NCBI RefSeq assembly: GCF_002776525.5
Contig: NC_045439.1
Span: 116,157,699 to 116,221,698, forward strand
From: Piliocolobus tephrosceles
Taxonomy: Eukaryota > Chordata > Mammalia > Primates > Cercopithecidae
Direction: 5' to 3'
Length of the DNA stretch: 64,000 nt
A program made the position numbers and the translations under genes. Of this stretch, positions 11,207 through 22,862 are shown one piece after another. The notes below the pieces were generated by a model. It saw only the letters and a list, made by a program, of their open reading frames with translations, was not told the origin of the DNA and ran no database searches. Position 1 is the first letter of the stretch, and each line of letters begins with the position of its first letter.

Positions 11207-12814
11207 GAAAACTGGTACTGAAGAGAAGGGTGCTGCTATAAAAACACATGAACATGTGAAAGCAACTGGTTAATGGGCAGAGGCTGACAGAGTTTGTAGG
11301 GCTCAGTAGAAAGGAGGAAGAGGGAAAGTTTGGAATTTCTTAGAGACTGATTAAATGGTTATGACCAAAATACTGATCATGATATGGACAGTGAAGGCTA
11401 GGCTGAAAAAGTCTCAGATGGAAATGAGGAACTTATTGTGTACTGGAGTAAAGGTTATGCACGTTATGTCTTAGCAAAGAGCTTGACTGGATTGTGTTCA
11501 TGTCCTAGGGATCTGTGGAAGTTTAAACTTGAGTGTAATGACCTAGGATGTCTGGCATAGGAAATTTCTAAGTAGCAAATTGTTCAAGTGTGGCCTGGCT
11601 GCTTCTAACAATCTACAGTCAGATGAAGGAGCAAAAAAATGATTTAAAGTTGGAACTTGTATCTAAAAGAGACGCAGAGCATTAACATTTGGAAAACTGG
11701 CAGGCTGGCCATGTGGCAGAGAAAGAAAAAGGTTTTTTGGGAGAAGAATTCAAGCAGGCTGTGGAGCAACCACTTGCTAGAGAAATTTGTATAACTAAAA
11801 AGGAGCCAAGTGCTGCTAGCTAAGACAATGGAAAATAGGCCTCAGAGGCATTTCAGAGATCTCCCAGTCAGCCCTTCCCATCAAGGAGGGAAGAATGGTT
11901 TCATGGGCCAAGCCCAGGGCTCTGCTGTCCTATGCAGCTTCAGGGCATTTCTACCCACATCCAAGCCATTCTGGCTCCAGCCTCAGCTCAAAGGAGCTCA
12001 GATACAGCCAAGGCTGCCACTTTGGAGAATAGAAGCCATAAGCCTTGATGGCTTCCACATGGTGTTAAGCCTGTAGGTGCACAGAATGCAAAAATGAAGA
12101 ATGCGTAGCATCCTATGTTTTAGAAGATGTTTGAGAAAGCCTGGGTGCTCAGGCAGAAGCCTAGTGCATGAGTGGAGCCTTCACAGAGAACCTATACTAG
12201 GGCAGTGCCAAGGGGAAATGTGGGGCTGGAGCCCTCACAGAGGCCCCAATGGGACATTGCCTGCTGGAGCTGTGAGAAAGCGGCCACCATCCTCCAGTCC
12301 TCAGAATGGTAGATCCACCAGCAGCTTGCACCCTGCACCCAGAAAAGCCACAGGCATTAAACTCCAATTCATGAGAGCAGCCCTGGAGGCTGAACCCTGC
12401 AAATCCACAAGGCAGAGCTGCCCAAGGCCTTAGGGGCCTACCCCTTGCACCAATGCGCCCTAGATGTGGGACATGGAATCAAAGGAGGTTATTTTGGAGG
12501 TTTAAATTTTAATGATTGCTCTGCTGGAATTTGAACTTACATGGGGCCTGTAGCCCCTTTCTTTTGGCTAATTCCTCCCTTTTGGAATGGCAATGTTTAT
12601 GCAATGTTCATACCTTCATTGTATCTTGGAAGTAAATAACTTGTTTTTATTTTATAGGCTCATAGGTAGAAGAGACTTGCCTTGTCTCAGATGAGATTTT
12701 GGACTTTTGAGTTAACACTTGAATGAGTTAAGACTTTGGGGGACTGTCAAGAAGGCATGATTGTATTTTGCAATGTGAGAAGAATATGCGATTTGGGAGG
12801 GGTTAGGGGTTGAA
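11207..12814 (+). repeat. Internal region of the MST-type element
   Basis: It starts 'gaaaactggtactgaagag', corresponding to the THE1/MST internal start, and ends with a purine-rich tract ('gggaggggttaggggttg', 12797-12813) just before the 3' LTR, matching a polypurine tract. No intact retroviral gene is present. Confidence 0.8.
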
Positions 12815-13257
12815 TGATATAGTTTGGATCTGTGTCCCCACCCAAATCTTATGTTGAATTGTAATCCCCAGTATTAGAGGTAGGGCCTGGTGGAAGGTGT
12901 TTTGATCATGGGAGTGGATGCCTCATGGCTTGGTGTTGTCTTTACAATAGGGGGTGAGTTCTCATGCGATCTGGTTGTTTAAAAGTGTGTGGTGTCTGCC
13001 ACACTCTCCTCCTTCCTCCTGCTTTCTCCTTCTTCCTCTCTCCTCCTTCCTCCTGCTTTCACCATGTGATGTGCCTTCTCCCTCTTTACCTTCTGCAATG
13101 ATTGTAAGCTTTATGAGACTTCCCCAGAAGTTGAGCAGATGCCAGCACCATACTGCCTGTAAAGCCTACAGAACTGTGAGTCAATTAAACCTCTTTTCTT
13201 TATAAATTACCCAATCTCAGGTTTTTCTTTATATCAATGCAAGAACAGCCTAATACA
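12815..13257 (+). repeat. 3' LTR of the MST-type element
   Basis: It begins 'tgatatagtttggatctg' and ends 'acagcctaataca'. It contains 'gtgagtcaattaaacc' and 'tataaattacccaatc'. It is 443 bp long, 56 bp longer than the 5' LTR. Part of the excess is a 23-bp pyrimidine-rich unit present twice (13004-13026 and 13038-13060). Confidence 0.9.
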
Positions 13258-13262
13258 CATTG

Positions 13263-15454
13263 TTTCTGGAAAAACCTTAAGTCTCTTTCCTTTATAGACT
13301 TAGACTTTTGCTTCTCAAGCAATTCTCAAAAAAATTCTTCAAAATATAGAAATATAAGTAATTGTTTCTGCTATCAATTTTATAAAAATTAGAAACTAAA
13401 AATCCGAGCTTTTACTTTTCATTTCAGCCATATTGGATGATGGACGTCTCTGACTCAATGAACTGAGTGAGGAAAAGATTATAGGGTAGTGGTATCTACA
13501 AAAATTTATCAGGCTGCAGGACTAGAATCTGAATACTGGCATAGTGACCTCAAAGGCTTCATATAACCACTATGTTATGTGCCCCTCAAAAGTTTATCCT
13601 TGTTTAAATAAATCCATGTTTCTCTCAATCAGAAAAAAGAAAGGACAAATTTTTGGTTATTGAATCCCTCTAATGTGTGTTCATGAAGTGGGGGGCATTA
13701 GATTTAGATGTAGTTACATATTTCTGTATTAATAGAAAAAGATGGGTTCCTATGCAAAGCTGATTGCTAACTTTAGCCCTATCTAAGAATGGATTGAAAA
13801 TGGGTCCTTGGCCTACTCCTTCTCTGAAGACATGGATAAAAGATTTTTCCTAATTATTAATGCTGTGGGATCAATCAGATTTAAAGTATTTGAACACAAA
13901 AGGAAAGTTAAATTGAGACAAAATTCTAGAGTAGTATTTCAGCTTACTTGTTAGAGTTCTAAATGACTCTAAATTTGTTGATCATTATTGGAAGCTTCAT
14001 GATTCTTCCTATTGCTCAAGAGTGTCGTACTGTGTAGAAAACATGTTGACTTACTGATTCATACCCTAAAGGCCCAAAAGAGTTAATTAACAGCTTCTAG
14101 AGGTGTGTGTCTTATTAACTAAACACTCACTTGTCAGAACATTCAACAAAGCACTATGCAGGGCAACTAAGATCTATATCTCCTCAAACATTCTGAGACA
14201 GATAGCAGAGATTCATAATGCCCTAATTCTTAGATGACTGCTTATTTTTCTCTGAGTCTCATCACTTCTTCTCCACATTCAAACTCTTTTCAGGTGAGTT
14301 TTTTTGAAAGTTCAAGTGAAATGACCGCACAAACTTTATTGCTAATAGGTGTTAGTCATAGGTATAGAATGAGATTGAGAGACATATAAAGGAATAAATC
14401 AGAGTGTGTGGGTTCATCACAGGGTGAACCTGCCAGCATTCATGATATCCCAGGCTTTAGAAATTTGATACTAAGAAAGTGGTTGGAAGATATAGAGAGA
14501 TATGTTATGTAACACTACGGATATTGGGTATTCTGATGTCCTAAACGAGTACATTAGACTTTATTGTCCAGCTTTCGGAGCATTAATTCTTCAAGAATCT
14601 CATTACTGGAGTAAAAGTTCAGAATTAGGTCTATCTGAATCAAGGAGAGTCCTCATTTGAGGAAATTAGAGGCTCCTACCATTCCATTTACCCCTTGAGG
14701 CAAAAATGTGTGCTAAAGACCGATTTTCTAGAATTTTCACAACTGAAAATATCTTTCAACTGGAATCTTACTGAAAAAATAAGACAAGAGCCATGCAACT
14801 AGGCTAATAGGACAATAAAGGCCTTCAGAGGAGCAATTTGTTTAGCTCTCTGTTTCACAACAAGGAGACTGTCTTGCATTTTGCAGGCGATCAATAGCGT
14901 CAATGCAGGTTAATTGAATAATAAGTTAACTTTCAGAGAAAGAATAACTTGTATTTAATATAATTATAGAGCCAAGTTAGAAAATTGTTTGAGAACTGCT
15001 AAATTTTGGGGAGCATTAATAATAACTCATTTAATTTAGATAATCAATTTATCTGAGTATTCTGATTTTCAGTTGTTTTGAATAAATGGGAATTAACTGG
15101 GAAAAAACCCTTCATTTTCTGGATTTGTATGCTGTCCTTCAAATATTTATTCATTTGTGTATATTTAGTTAGAATTTAATAGCTGCTAAGCAAGGGAAAA
15201 CATATAAGAAAAAGAAACACTCTTTGCTGTTCCTCTAGAAAGGAACATCTAAGAGTCATAGAAAGCTTTGTAGAAGGAAGAATTTATGCTGTAAGAAAAT
15301 AAGGATGACTTCACCATTGCTTGAGGATGGGTGGATGGTCATGTCATTATATTATAGAGTAGAACAAGATGTTGGTGGGTGTAAGAAAATAATTTTTTTT
15401 TTTTCTCATTTGATGAACCACAGAAACATTCCGAGGAAGAGGCCATGTAAGCTA
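13263..15454. other. Unannotated, repeat-poor stretch
   Basis: No interspersed repeat recognised. About 14820-15130 is rich in ATTA/TAAT-type motifs ('aggttaattgaataataag', 'taatttagataatcaattt') and might be regulatory, but this is weak evidence in AT-rich DNA. No coding frame stands out. Confidence 0.4.
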
Positions 15455-15715
15455 TTGCTTTTCAGACATTTTTAACTACAGACCACAGAGAAAAATATAT
15501 TTTGTATTGTGATGCATTGCATACAGACATAAATATCAAAGTGAAACTCAGCTCACAGAAAAGTACTTATCCTCACATATAGTAAGCCATATTATCTTCT
15601 ATTCTACTCTATTCTGCTCTAGTGCATCTTGGTTGTGATCTATTGGATGGATGCCATGACACAATCACTGCTCACAACTGTAGACAGTTCTGGAGCTTAG
15701 GGCAGAATGGTGTGG
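15455..15715 (+). repeat. Probable hAT-type DNA transposon remnant
   Basis: The block resembles a common mammalian nonautonomous DNA element: 'ttttcagacatttttaac', 'aatatattttgtattgtgat', 'caaagtgaaactcagctcac', then a pentamer-like 'ctattctactctattctgct' and 'ttggttgtgatctattgg'. Ends are not clear. The family was not assigned. Confidence 0.4.
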
Positions 15716-16844
15716 AGCACAGAGACTTATGAGTGATCAGCTGTGTGAGAAGGCAAGTCACAAGGGTGGCCAATTATGAATACCCAGATTCTCAAAGTTG
15801 TTGATAATTTATCTTTGTCTTTTCCTGTGGTTCCTTTTCAGACCATGCAAAGTCAGTTTTCGGATTCCAGGAGTTGCTTTTCTCTCTGGGCTCTCACTCT
15901 CTTCTCTCTTCTTCCCATATTTTCCTTGTTCCTTTATATCACTTTAACCTCCTTCTCAGTATCCTAGCTTCATCCTCAGAGGGTCCCAATCCATTCAGAA
16001 AGGGTGGCTGTAGATCCCTACAATATATCCTCCTGTCCTTGCAGGAATAGACTTGGACTTTTTAAGAGTTTTAGTAGTAGAGAGGCTATAAAACAGACAC
16101 ACCTTTTTCTTGTTGGCATTGTCCATGTCTGTTAATATAACTTTAATATGTTATTATGTTAATGTAGTCTCCAATCTACTTTATTGTTTTAGGGATGCTA
16201 ACTTCCCATTTCTGATGTTTTCTCCATGTGGTGAGGCTTGCATAACAACACTAGCCTGTTTCTATCACTTCACTCATCCCTTACCAGTGAGGAAAAGGTG
16301 AATTCTAATCGATGTGCCTGGTAGCAGAACTGGGCATGCTGGCTAAGTCCCTTCCTCTTGCCTTTCTCTTAGGGCATCCATTCTTGTCTTACTCTGCATG
16401 TGGTAAGAGGGGAGCCTATGATTCTGAGAGGTAGTTTAATTTGGTAAAATATTAAAACTTGTTACATTGGCTGAAAACATTGAGATATTGGCAAAGACTG
16501 GTATTTGGGGAGCAAAATAGTGCCCTGGGATGTAAATTTCTAGCAGAGCTCCGATCAAGAGGCTTTAGGATTGTGTGATAATTTAATAATGCAGTTTTCA
16601 ATTTGGCTGATAGGCCATGGAAATCCTGGTAAGCAAGTACAGCTGAGGCAAAATGTGATTATAGGAAAAAGGAAGTTTTTAAACATGCTTTCTTTCAGAC
16701 ATTTGGAGGCAGAACAATATAGCTATTTGACTGTGTTTTTCTGCAAAATCTAGGGCCTAGCACTTTCAAACACAACCAAGTTTCCTATTCTGTTTATCTG
16801 TAATTTATCTATTTTTTCAATGTATCCATTTTATCTTTTCTTAA
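15716..16844. other. Unannotated stretch
   Basis: No repeat or gene recognised. Short open frames at 15776-15967, 16110-16301 and 16571-16753 lack recognisable products. Confidence 0.4.
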
Positions 16845-17161
16845 ATTTTTTATTTTTTAGAGACAGACTCTTGCTCGTCACCAGCTGTAATGCAGTGGCA
16901 CAATCATAGCTCTAACTGCAACCTCAATCTCCTTGGCTCAAGTGATCCTCATGCCTCAGTTTCCCAAGTAGCTTGGACTACAAGCACATGCCACCACACC
17001 CAGCCAAATAAATAACTGTATTTTGTTTGTTTGTTTGCTTTTGCAGAGTCAGAGTCATGCTCTATTACCCAGGCTGGTCTCGACCCCTTGGCCTCAAGTG
17101 ATCCTTCTGCGTTGGCCTCTCAAAGTGCTAGGATTGCAGGCATGAGCCACCATGCTTGGCC
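16845..17161 (-). mobile_element. AluJ-like, antisense
   Basis: A diverged dimeric Alu in reverse orientation: T-rich start, 'agagacagactcttgctc', 'ctcaagtgatcctcatgcc', a linker with (TTTG)n, 'ggctggtctcgaccccttgg', ending 'ccaccatgcttggcc'. Many CpG sites have decayed, which fits the oldest Alu subfamily. No target duplication was found. Confidence 0.85.
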
Positions 17162-18530
17162 AAGAGTAATTTGAAATTTGTGTAGCTTATCCACAGTTTC
17201 AAGACCTACCTCTTGTTATAAGGTCCCAAGAGGTCTCAAGTTAACTTTTGATTGTTAAAGATACAAGGTCTGACCATAGTTCCAGAATTCAGAGGCCAAA
17301 ACTGTGGATTGACCTATAGAAGTATAGTAGAATTTAATTAAAAAAAAACCACACAAAAAGACATAGAGCCTTTTTAGATAAAATAAAAGCCATTTTCTAG
17401 GGATGAAGCAGTGAAACAATTCATTGAAATTACTGTCAACCTAAAGGCTATTAAAAGGCTGGGAATGAGACATTGTCTTTAGGGATTATAAAGGAGAAAG
17501 TGTAGTGGTTTCTGAAGTGTGCTTCAATCTTACTGTGGGAATGAAAGAGTGGAAATATAAGCTAGAAGGAGAGAAACATTTCTGTAAGAGAAAGATTGAG
17601 ATCTTTGGATGGATATAGATGAAGAATAAAATGAAATGTTGAAGGCTAGTATTGATCATAGGTTAAGCAACTATATCTGTCTGCAAGGAGATAATTGTCA
17701 AAACGAGGTATCTTTTAGTAGTTACTAAAATTTAGTATGGTGATAGGGCCCAGAGACATCCAAAACAGGAAAATAGGCAAGATTTTAGAGAGAAGACTAG
17801 AATAGACTCCATCAAAAGGAGCCAAAACTGTAAGAAATTCATTCAATACCATTGACAGAATCTGTAGTGAAAGCAATTGGGGTACTGCTCTTGAAAGAAT
17901 GGGCCAGCTATACTGAATGGTATAAAAATCTTGACAGAATTGAGAGGAGAAAACAAGAAACTCATGCACTATTATTGGATATATAAAATACAGGTGGATG
18001 GCTTGGCCAGTGGATAATTTTCACAAACTCACAACTTACTGTTTCGTTTTTCTCATTACAGAAGAGTCCTCCATACAGTTTTGAGGTATATGTTAGAATA
18101 AAAACATGTCTAGGTCACAAAGCAAAGAAAAGAAAGGAAGTAAAGTTGACTTTCAATTCCATCAAACCATTCTAGTCTGCACACATTCAAGAAGGAAAAG
18201 ATCAAAGCAAATATTTTAAAATTTTAGAAACTCATCTGAGTTTCCTGAAGGGAACCACAAGATTACACTTAAGAGACATATTCCACTATTGCAAATGAAA
18301 AAGACAGGAAAGCTGTTTAAAACTGGGAACATTCAGAAGCTAAGGCAAGACTGCATCGCAAAGGGTCTGTGTCATGAGTATTGGTCTGCCCTGGAGTCTT
18401 AAGGGTTCAAGCTTTTAACAACCTCAGTAGCAGCTACAGTTCCAGAATCATCTTAGGTCTCTCTCCAAATGCAACTAGTGTGGGAACGAGGGGCAGAACT
18501 TCTCTGTGAAAGAAGGCTTAATTCAAGCCT
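17162..18530. other. Unannotated stretch
   Basis: No element recognised. An antisense open frame at 17715-17969 shows no domain and is probably chance. Confidence 0.4.
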
Positions 18531-18753
18531 TCTTAATTTGGGCACTATTGACATTTTGGGCAAAATAATTCCTTGTTGTGTGTGTGGAGTTGCTGTCCTG
18601 TGCATTGTAGGCAGTTTAGCAACAACTCTGGCGTCTATGCCCTAGATTCCATTAGCATACCCTCCTCACCACAAGTTGTGAGAATAAATCATGTCTCTGG
18701 ACACTGTCAAATACGCGCTGCAGATAAAAATTGTTCCTGGTTAAGAACCACTG
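18531..18753 (-). mobile_element. MER5A (hAT-Charlie MITE), antisense
   Basis: Near full-length MER5A in reverse orientation: 'gggcactattgacattttgg', 'gtcctgtgcattgtagg', 'ggcgtctatgccctagatt', 'atgtctctggacactgtcaa', ending 'ggttaagaaccactg', the reverse complement of the CAGTGGTTCT terminus. It is an ancient nonautonomous DNA transposon. The 70-codon open frame across it is spurious. Confidence 0.9.
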
Positions 18754-20278
18754 ACCATGACAAAGGCAGTGGAAGAAGCCAGTGAGCAATGGAATGAAAA
18801 TGTCTGCACAAAAGATACTTTAGGTATTATAATGTGGAGTTAGCCTTAAATTTATCATTGGTGAACTAGAAACACAGAGTCCAAAGGGGAAAAGGAATTT
18901 AAAAAGATGAATATGTTGATTCAGAAAGAAAGTCATCCAAAATTCGACTTGAGAGCTAAGGCTACCAGTACTATAAACTTCTCAACTTTGCAGGAAGGCA
19001 AGATTTATCCCATACATCTACCTATGAGAGGTGAAAACATGCATAGGTGTCACCCCCAATTCCCCTCTCCCTAGTCCTCCAATGTGGTAAGTACATAATG
19101 ATAAAAATAGCCTCTTTGTCAGAGAGTTCTCCCATTGTGTTAAATTTCAAAAGTTGTGGACTCTGAAATCTGCCGTAAAAGATTGGCATCCTAGTTAAGC
19201 AGACAGCAGGATTTTGAAAATCTACCTCGCATCCCTCAGATACTATGAAGTCTCTGCTATGATCTTTGAAAACACTTAGGCTTTTGTTTAAGAGTAGAAT
19301 TTTGCCTGGAATAACTGCTTAGGAGATGAGGATTACTTTATATTTTGAATTTAATTGAAGATGGATTCAGGGCTGTCTGCATGTCTTAGTAACCCCTTGG
19401 AATTTTGAAAAGTGAGGCTCATCAGATGTTCTGGAATAAATTCAGATCCACAGGCTTTAAAGAAACTATACCTCATTCACTAGAAGACAGAAACTGCTGC
19501 ACCTGCTAAAAAAAAAAAAAAAACCCAACTCCATCAAGTCTTCTAATAGAGAAGCTCTGTAATTGTGACTGTGCAGAATAAGAAGTCGGACCTTAATTTA
19601 ACTTGAAATATTCATATTTGTAGTTTATCTTTCAATGGTAGGATAATTTTCATTTGGTCTTCAATTTTATTGGGTTTAATTTGGGATACTTTAAAAGTGG
19701 GGCATATACGTGTTTTCAATTTCTTAATATCTTGGGAGATTAATAATGGGAGAGAGTTTATATTCAAATTTGAGGACTGTTACTGCTTTCATTTTATTGT
19801 TGGAGTACCTCTGATCTCATTGCAGAACCTTTGCTGGCTGTTAGTTAATGTGGCGGGAAGTAATTTGGAATTAGAAACAGAACAGCAAGTGAAGGTTAGG
19901 ATTTGAATAATAGAGTCGTCCTAGAAGTTTCAACTATTGCATGACTTTGATTCATTTCAGAACATTTTGGAGGCCAAGTCTATTCTTAACTGACCCAATA
20001 AATTCCTAAATGAGGCAATGGTTGCTGCTGTAGAGTGGTCTTTTGAAAATGGAGTTGATCTGTCCTGATACTGTGCTGTGAAACACCTTCTCTGGGGGTT
20101 AACTCCATTTCTAGTTTTTCACTGGCTTGATTGTTACTCCAATGGCTTTAGAGAATGAAAGCCTGAGTAAGGTTGGGTGTGGAAACATTTGTTCTCCTTT
20201 TCTCACATTTCCTTCAATGTGGACGGACATCCATTAGTGCAACACTCTTGGCTTCTCTTTTCCTACTTCCTCCCAGTG
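18754..20278. other. Unannotated stretch
   Basis: No repeat recognised beyond an A tract at about 19508-19523. The short open frame at 19670-19906 has no recognised product. Confidence 0.4.
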
Positions 20279-20571
20279 CTGGTGGGCTGATTTCTTTTTA
20301 TTTATGTATTTATTTATTTTATTTTTATTTTTTATTTTTAGTTTTTGAGACGGAGTGTTGCTTTGTTGCCCAGGCTGGAGTGCAGTGGCGCCATCTCGGC
20401 TCACTGCAAGCTCCGCCTCCCCGGTTCACGCCATTCTCCTGCCTCAGCCTCAGTAGCTGGGACTGTAGGCGCCCGCCACCACGCCAGGCTATTTTTTTTG
20501 TATTTTTAGTTTCACTGTGTTAGGATGGTCTCGATTTCCTGACCTCGTGATCCTCTGGTGGGCTGATTTCT
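20279..20571 (-). mobile_element. 5'-truncated AluY, antisense, with TSD
   Basis: A reverse-oriented AluY is enclosed by an exact 17-bp duplication 'ctggtgggctgatttct' (20279-20295 and 20555-20571). Its 5' end stops at 'gacctcgtgatcc', so roughly the first 57 bases of Alu are missing. The intact duplication shows the truncation happened at insertion. The right monomer also lacks the 'tagagacgggg' segment near 20507. The A-rich tail is a (TTTA)n-type tract at 20296-20341. Confidence 0.9.
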
Positions 20572-21374
20572 AATTCATTTGATAGAGGAATGAGCTGTTC
20601 CAGCTCCGTCCCTTCCTCTCGCCCTTTTCTCCTGAGCAAGCTACCTGCAGAAAGCTTGATTTTAAGTATGATTCTTTGTGTTCTCAGTTTGTCAGCAATA
20701 GCCATCTCTGGGGAGGCCCTGAGGATGTTCAGCACTGCCTGTCCAGTTCTGAGGTTTGATCATAAGGTGGATGGTTATCTCTGTTGTGTTTCTCTTTTGT
20801 CTCTTAAGTGACTTGGAGTTCAGGAAGGGAGAAAAGGGTGCAATTTATAAGTCTTTTTAAACTCCAAAAGATCCCCTATCCATTAAGAAAGGAATGAGAG
20901 GGTAGGCAATAGAAAACTCCATCCCACTGCTAGAATTGAATCCGTTTCTGAACATTTTTCTCCAAGTACTTTTTGGGTTTCTGAGCTGAGGTGGTCTACA
21001 CCATGGTGGTCCACATAGGGTAGTCCTACTACCATAGCTGGCCACTGAGGATTTTAACTTATCTTGACTGCAAGTGACAAAATGTCCTTTTCCTTTTAAG
21101 TAAGCTGAGGAGAAGTTAGACCTTTCTTTTTCCCCCCAGAGCAACTTTTACTAAGGGGAGACATTTCTGACCCTAATAAAAAAGAAATTGATGTTTAGTC
21201 AAAATTTAATTTGGCTGCTACAGGTTCCTTTACTCACTTCACTCTTTTTCTTATAAGGAAATGAACTCTACAGAAAACAGCTGAAAATTCCAGTCTTTTA
21301 GATTTAGATTGGTACTATTTCTTGACCTGATGGGATTTAAAAATCCTTATAAAACAACTTCTCTCTCTTCTGTT
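20572..21374. other. Unannotated stretch
   Basis: No element recognised. The open frames on both strands (for example 20590-20811 and 20857-21144) have no recognisable product. Confidence 0.4.
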
Positions 21375-21485
21375 TTGTCAATTAATTATTTATTTATTAT
21401 TGACATAAAATAATTTGTGTGTACATATGGATTACAGTGTGATGTTTCAATCATGTATACATTGTATAATGATAAAATCCTGCTT
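21375..21485 (-). repeat. L1 3' end fragment, antisense
   Basis: The sequence 'attgacataaaataatttg', 'gtgtgatgtttcaatcatg' and 'acattgtataatgataaaat' matches the reverse complement of the L1 3' UTR end ('tacatagtgatgttttgat'-type). It is a short, diverged remnant. Confidence 0.65.
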
Positions 21486-22150
21486 CCCTGTCTTCTATAA
21501 TTGGAATAAGTGCAGCTATGGAGACATGCATAGTACTTTACTCAAGGGGGATGGTTTTCCAATATTCTGTCAGTACAGGCATGATTCACATCACAGATAA
21601 AGATCCTTCCTTCATACTAGGCTGCCTGCCCTTCATAAATAGTCTGTACACGTCTCCATGGTGCCAGGTTTCTGAGCTGTGTGTCCTGAAACAGCGGGCT
21701 ACTTCAGTTTCCCATCTTCCTTTCCTCATTTAAGCCAAAAACCAGGCCAAATCACACCCTGAGGATAATGAGCAAACACCCAATTATGTCCTCCATGGCA
21801 GAGACTCTGCTATTTAGAAGATGGAGGAAGTGTTTGGCTCTAATCTGTTCCCTCTGGGAACTGTTCTGATTTTCTAGAGGATTGGAAAGCACCTCCCTAT
21901 AGCAGTTATTTCAGAGAAGTTCTCTGGCTCACTATCCATTTCTTTTATCATACCATATTGTCTAGTAAAATCTGAAAACGCCTCTTTATATATTTCTCCT
22001 GTTGAGTGACATACACAGAGATGTTCACTGCAGTAGATCCCATCAATAGAGTAGTGTCAGGATATAAGCCTACGTTGCTTTAAGATGTTCCCTAACAATA
22101 TGATACTCTACAAGTATCTTAAATATCATAGTTTTAGAAGAAGGTCCCAA
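21486..22150. other. Unannotated stretch
   Basis: No repeat or gene recognised. Confidence 0.4.
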
Positions 22151-22157
22151 GTATACC

Positions 22158-22262
22158 ACCTTTACCTTTAGCCAGCTGGTGACTTTGGGCAGTCACTAAA
22201 CAACTTCAAGCTTCAGTTTCCTAATATGTTAAAAAAAAAAAGACAATAGATATCCACTTGAA
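22158..22262 (+). repeat. MIR fragment, sense
   Basis: 'agccagctggtgactttggg', 'gtcactaaacaacttcaagc' and 'ttcagtttcctaatatgtt' follow the MIR core order. A short A tract has grown inside it at 22230-22240. Confidence 0.55.
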
Positions 22263-22721
22263 TATGTGATGTTAAAGTAATATGATAGATGTAAAAGTGA
22301 CTGAAAAGTTGAAGGAATTTTTGAAATATTAGGCATCTGAACTGTAGGATGACCACAACCAGGGAAAAGTAGGGCCCTTGATAGTGCGATTTGGTTAATG
22401 TCCATTTTATGAATCTCCCCTTGTATTGAGTGAGGCACTGGGGACACAGAAGTTACTCTAAAATACCTCTCAATGTGATTATCACATTGTGAATAGTGAA
22501 AGGATTGTTTTTAGACTCAGCTTTCAACAGGATCCAGTATAACTTTCTGAAGCTGGAGTGGCCTTCAGATAAAACTTTTAAAAAATGTTGATAGTGAGTT
22601 AAAACAGTCAAAACCATGTGTTTATTTTGTTCAGTCTTTGATTCTTCACAGCTGGGCACTGCTTTGACTCTCCTTCCACGCAGGGAAAAGATTCATGGGG
22701 GCCTGTAATAGGCCTTACCTA

Positions 22722-22862
22722 GACTAGTGTTTCTCAAGTTGTTAAAATGAAGATTCTAATTCAGGGGGTAAGAATCGGTGCCCAAGATACTGCATTTCCA
22801 GCAAGCTCCCATGTGATGCTGAAGTTGTTAGATTACAGACCTCGCTTTGAATAACAAGATGA
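22722..22862 (+). repeat. hAT-Charlie MITE, MER3-like
   Basis: It begins 'tagtgtttctcaagttg', continues 'gttaaaatgaagattctaat', 'agatactgcatttccagcaa', 'gctcccatgtgatgctga', and ends 'cctcgctttgaataacaag'. This matches the common element with a CAGTGCTTCTCAAAC start. It lacks the central 'gaatcacctgggg' piece. The name MER3-like is from memory and may be a sister family. Confidence 0.6.

Larger units (their letters stand above)
10815..13262 (+). mobile_element. Complete MST-type MaLR element
   Basis: Two MST/THE1-family LTRs in the same orientation flank an internal region of about 1.6 kb. The element is bounded by the 5-bp duplication CATTG (10815-10819 and 13258-13262), as expected of ERVL-MaLR integration. 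MaLR elements are nonautonomous and have no functional polymerase genes. Short open frames inside (11810-12076, 12101-12433) show no recognisable domain and may be decayed gag-like remnants. The duplication proves that the two LTRs belong to one insertion that escaped LTR-LTR recombination. Confidence 0.9.

Noticed and set aside
11810..12433. Two frames of 88 and 110 codons inside the MaLR internal region
   Set aside because: They might be decayed gag-like sequence, but I cannot recognise any retroviral domain, so no gene is called.
12780..13100. A CRISPR-like or other structured repeat array in the CT-rich stretch
   Set aside because: It is a pyrimidine-rich duplication in an LTR of a vertebrate genome.
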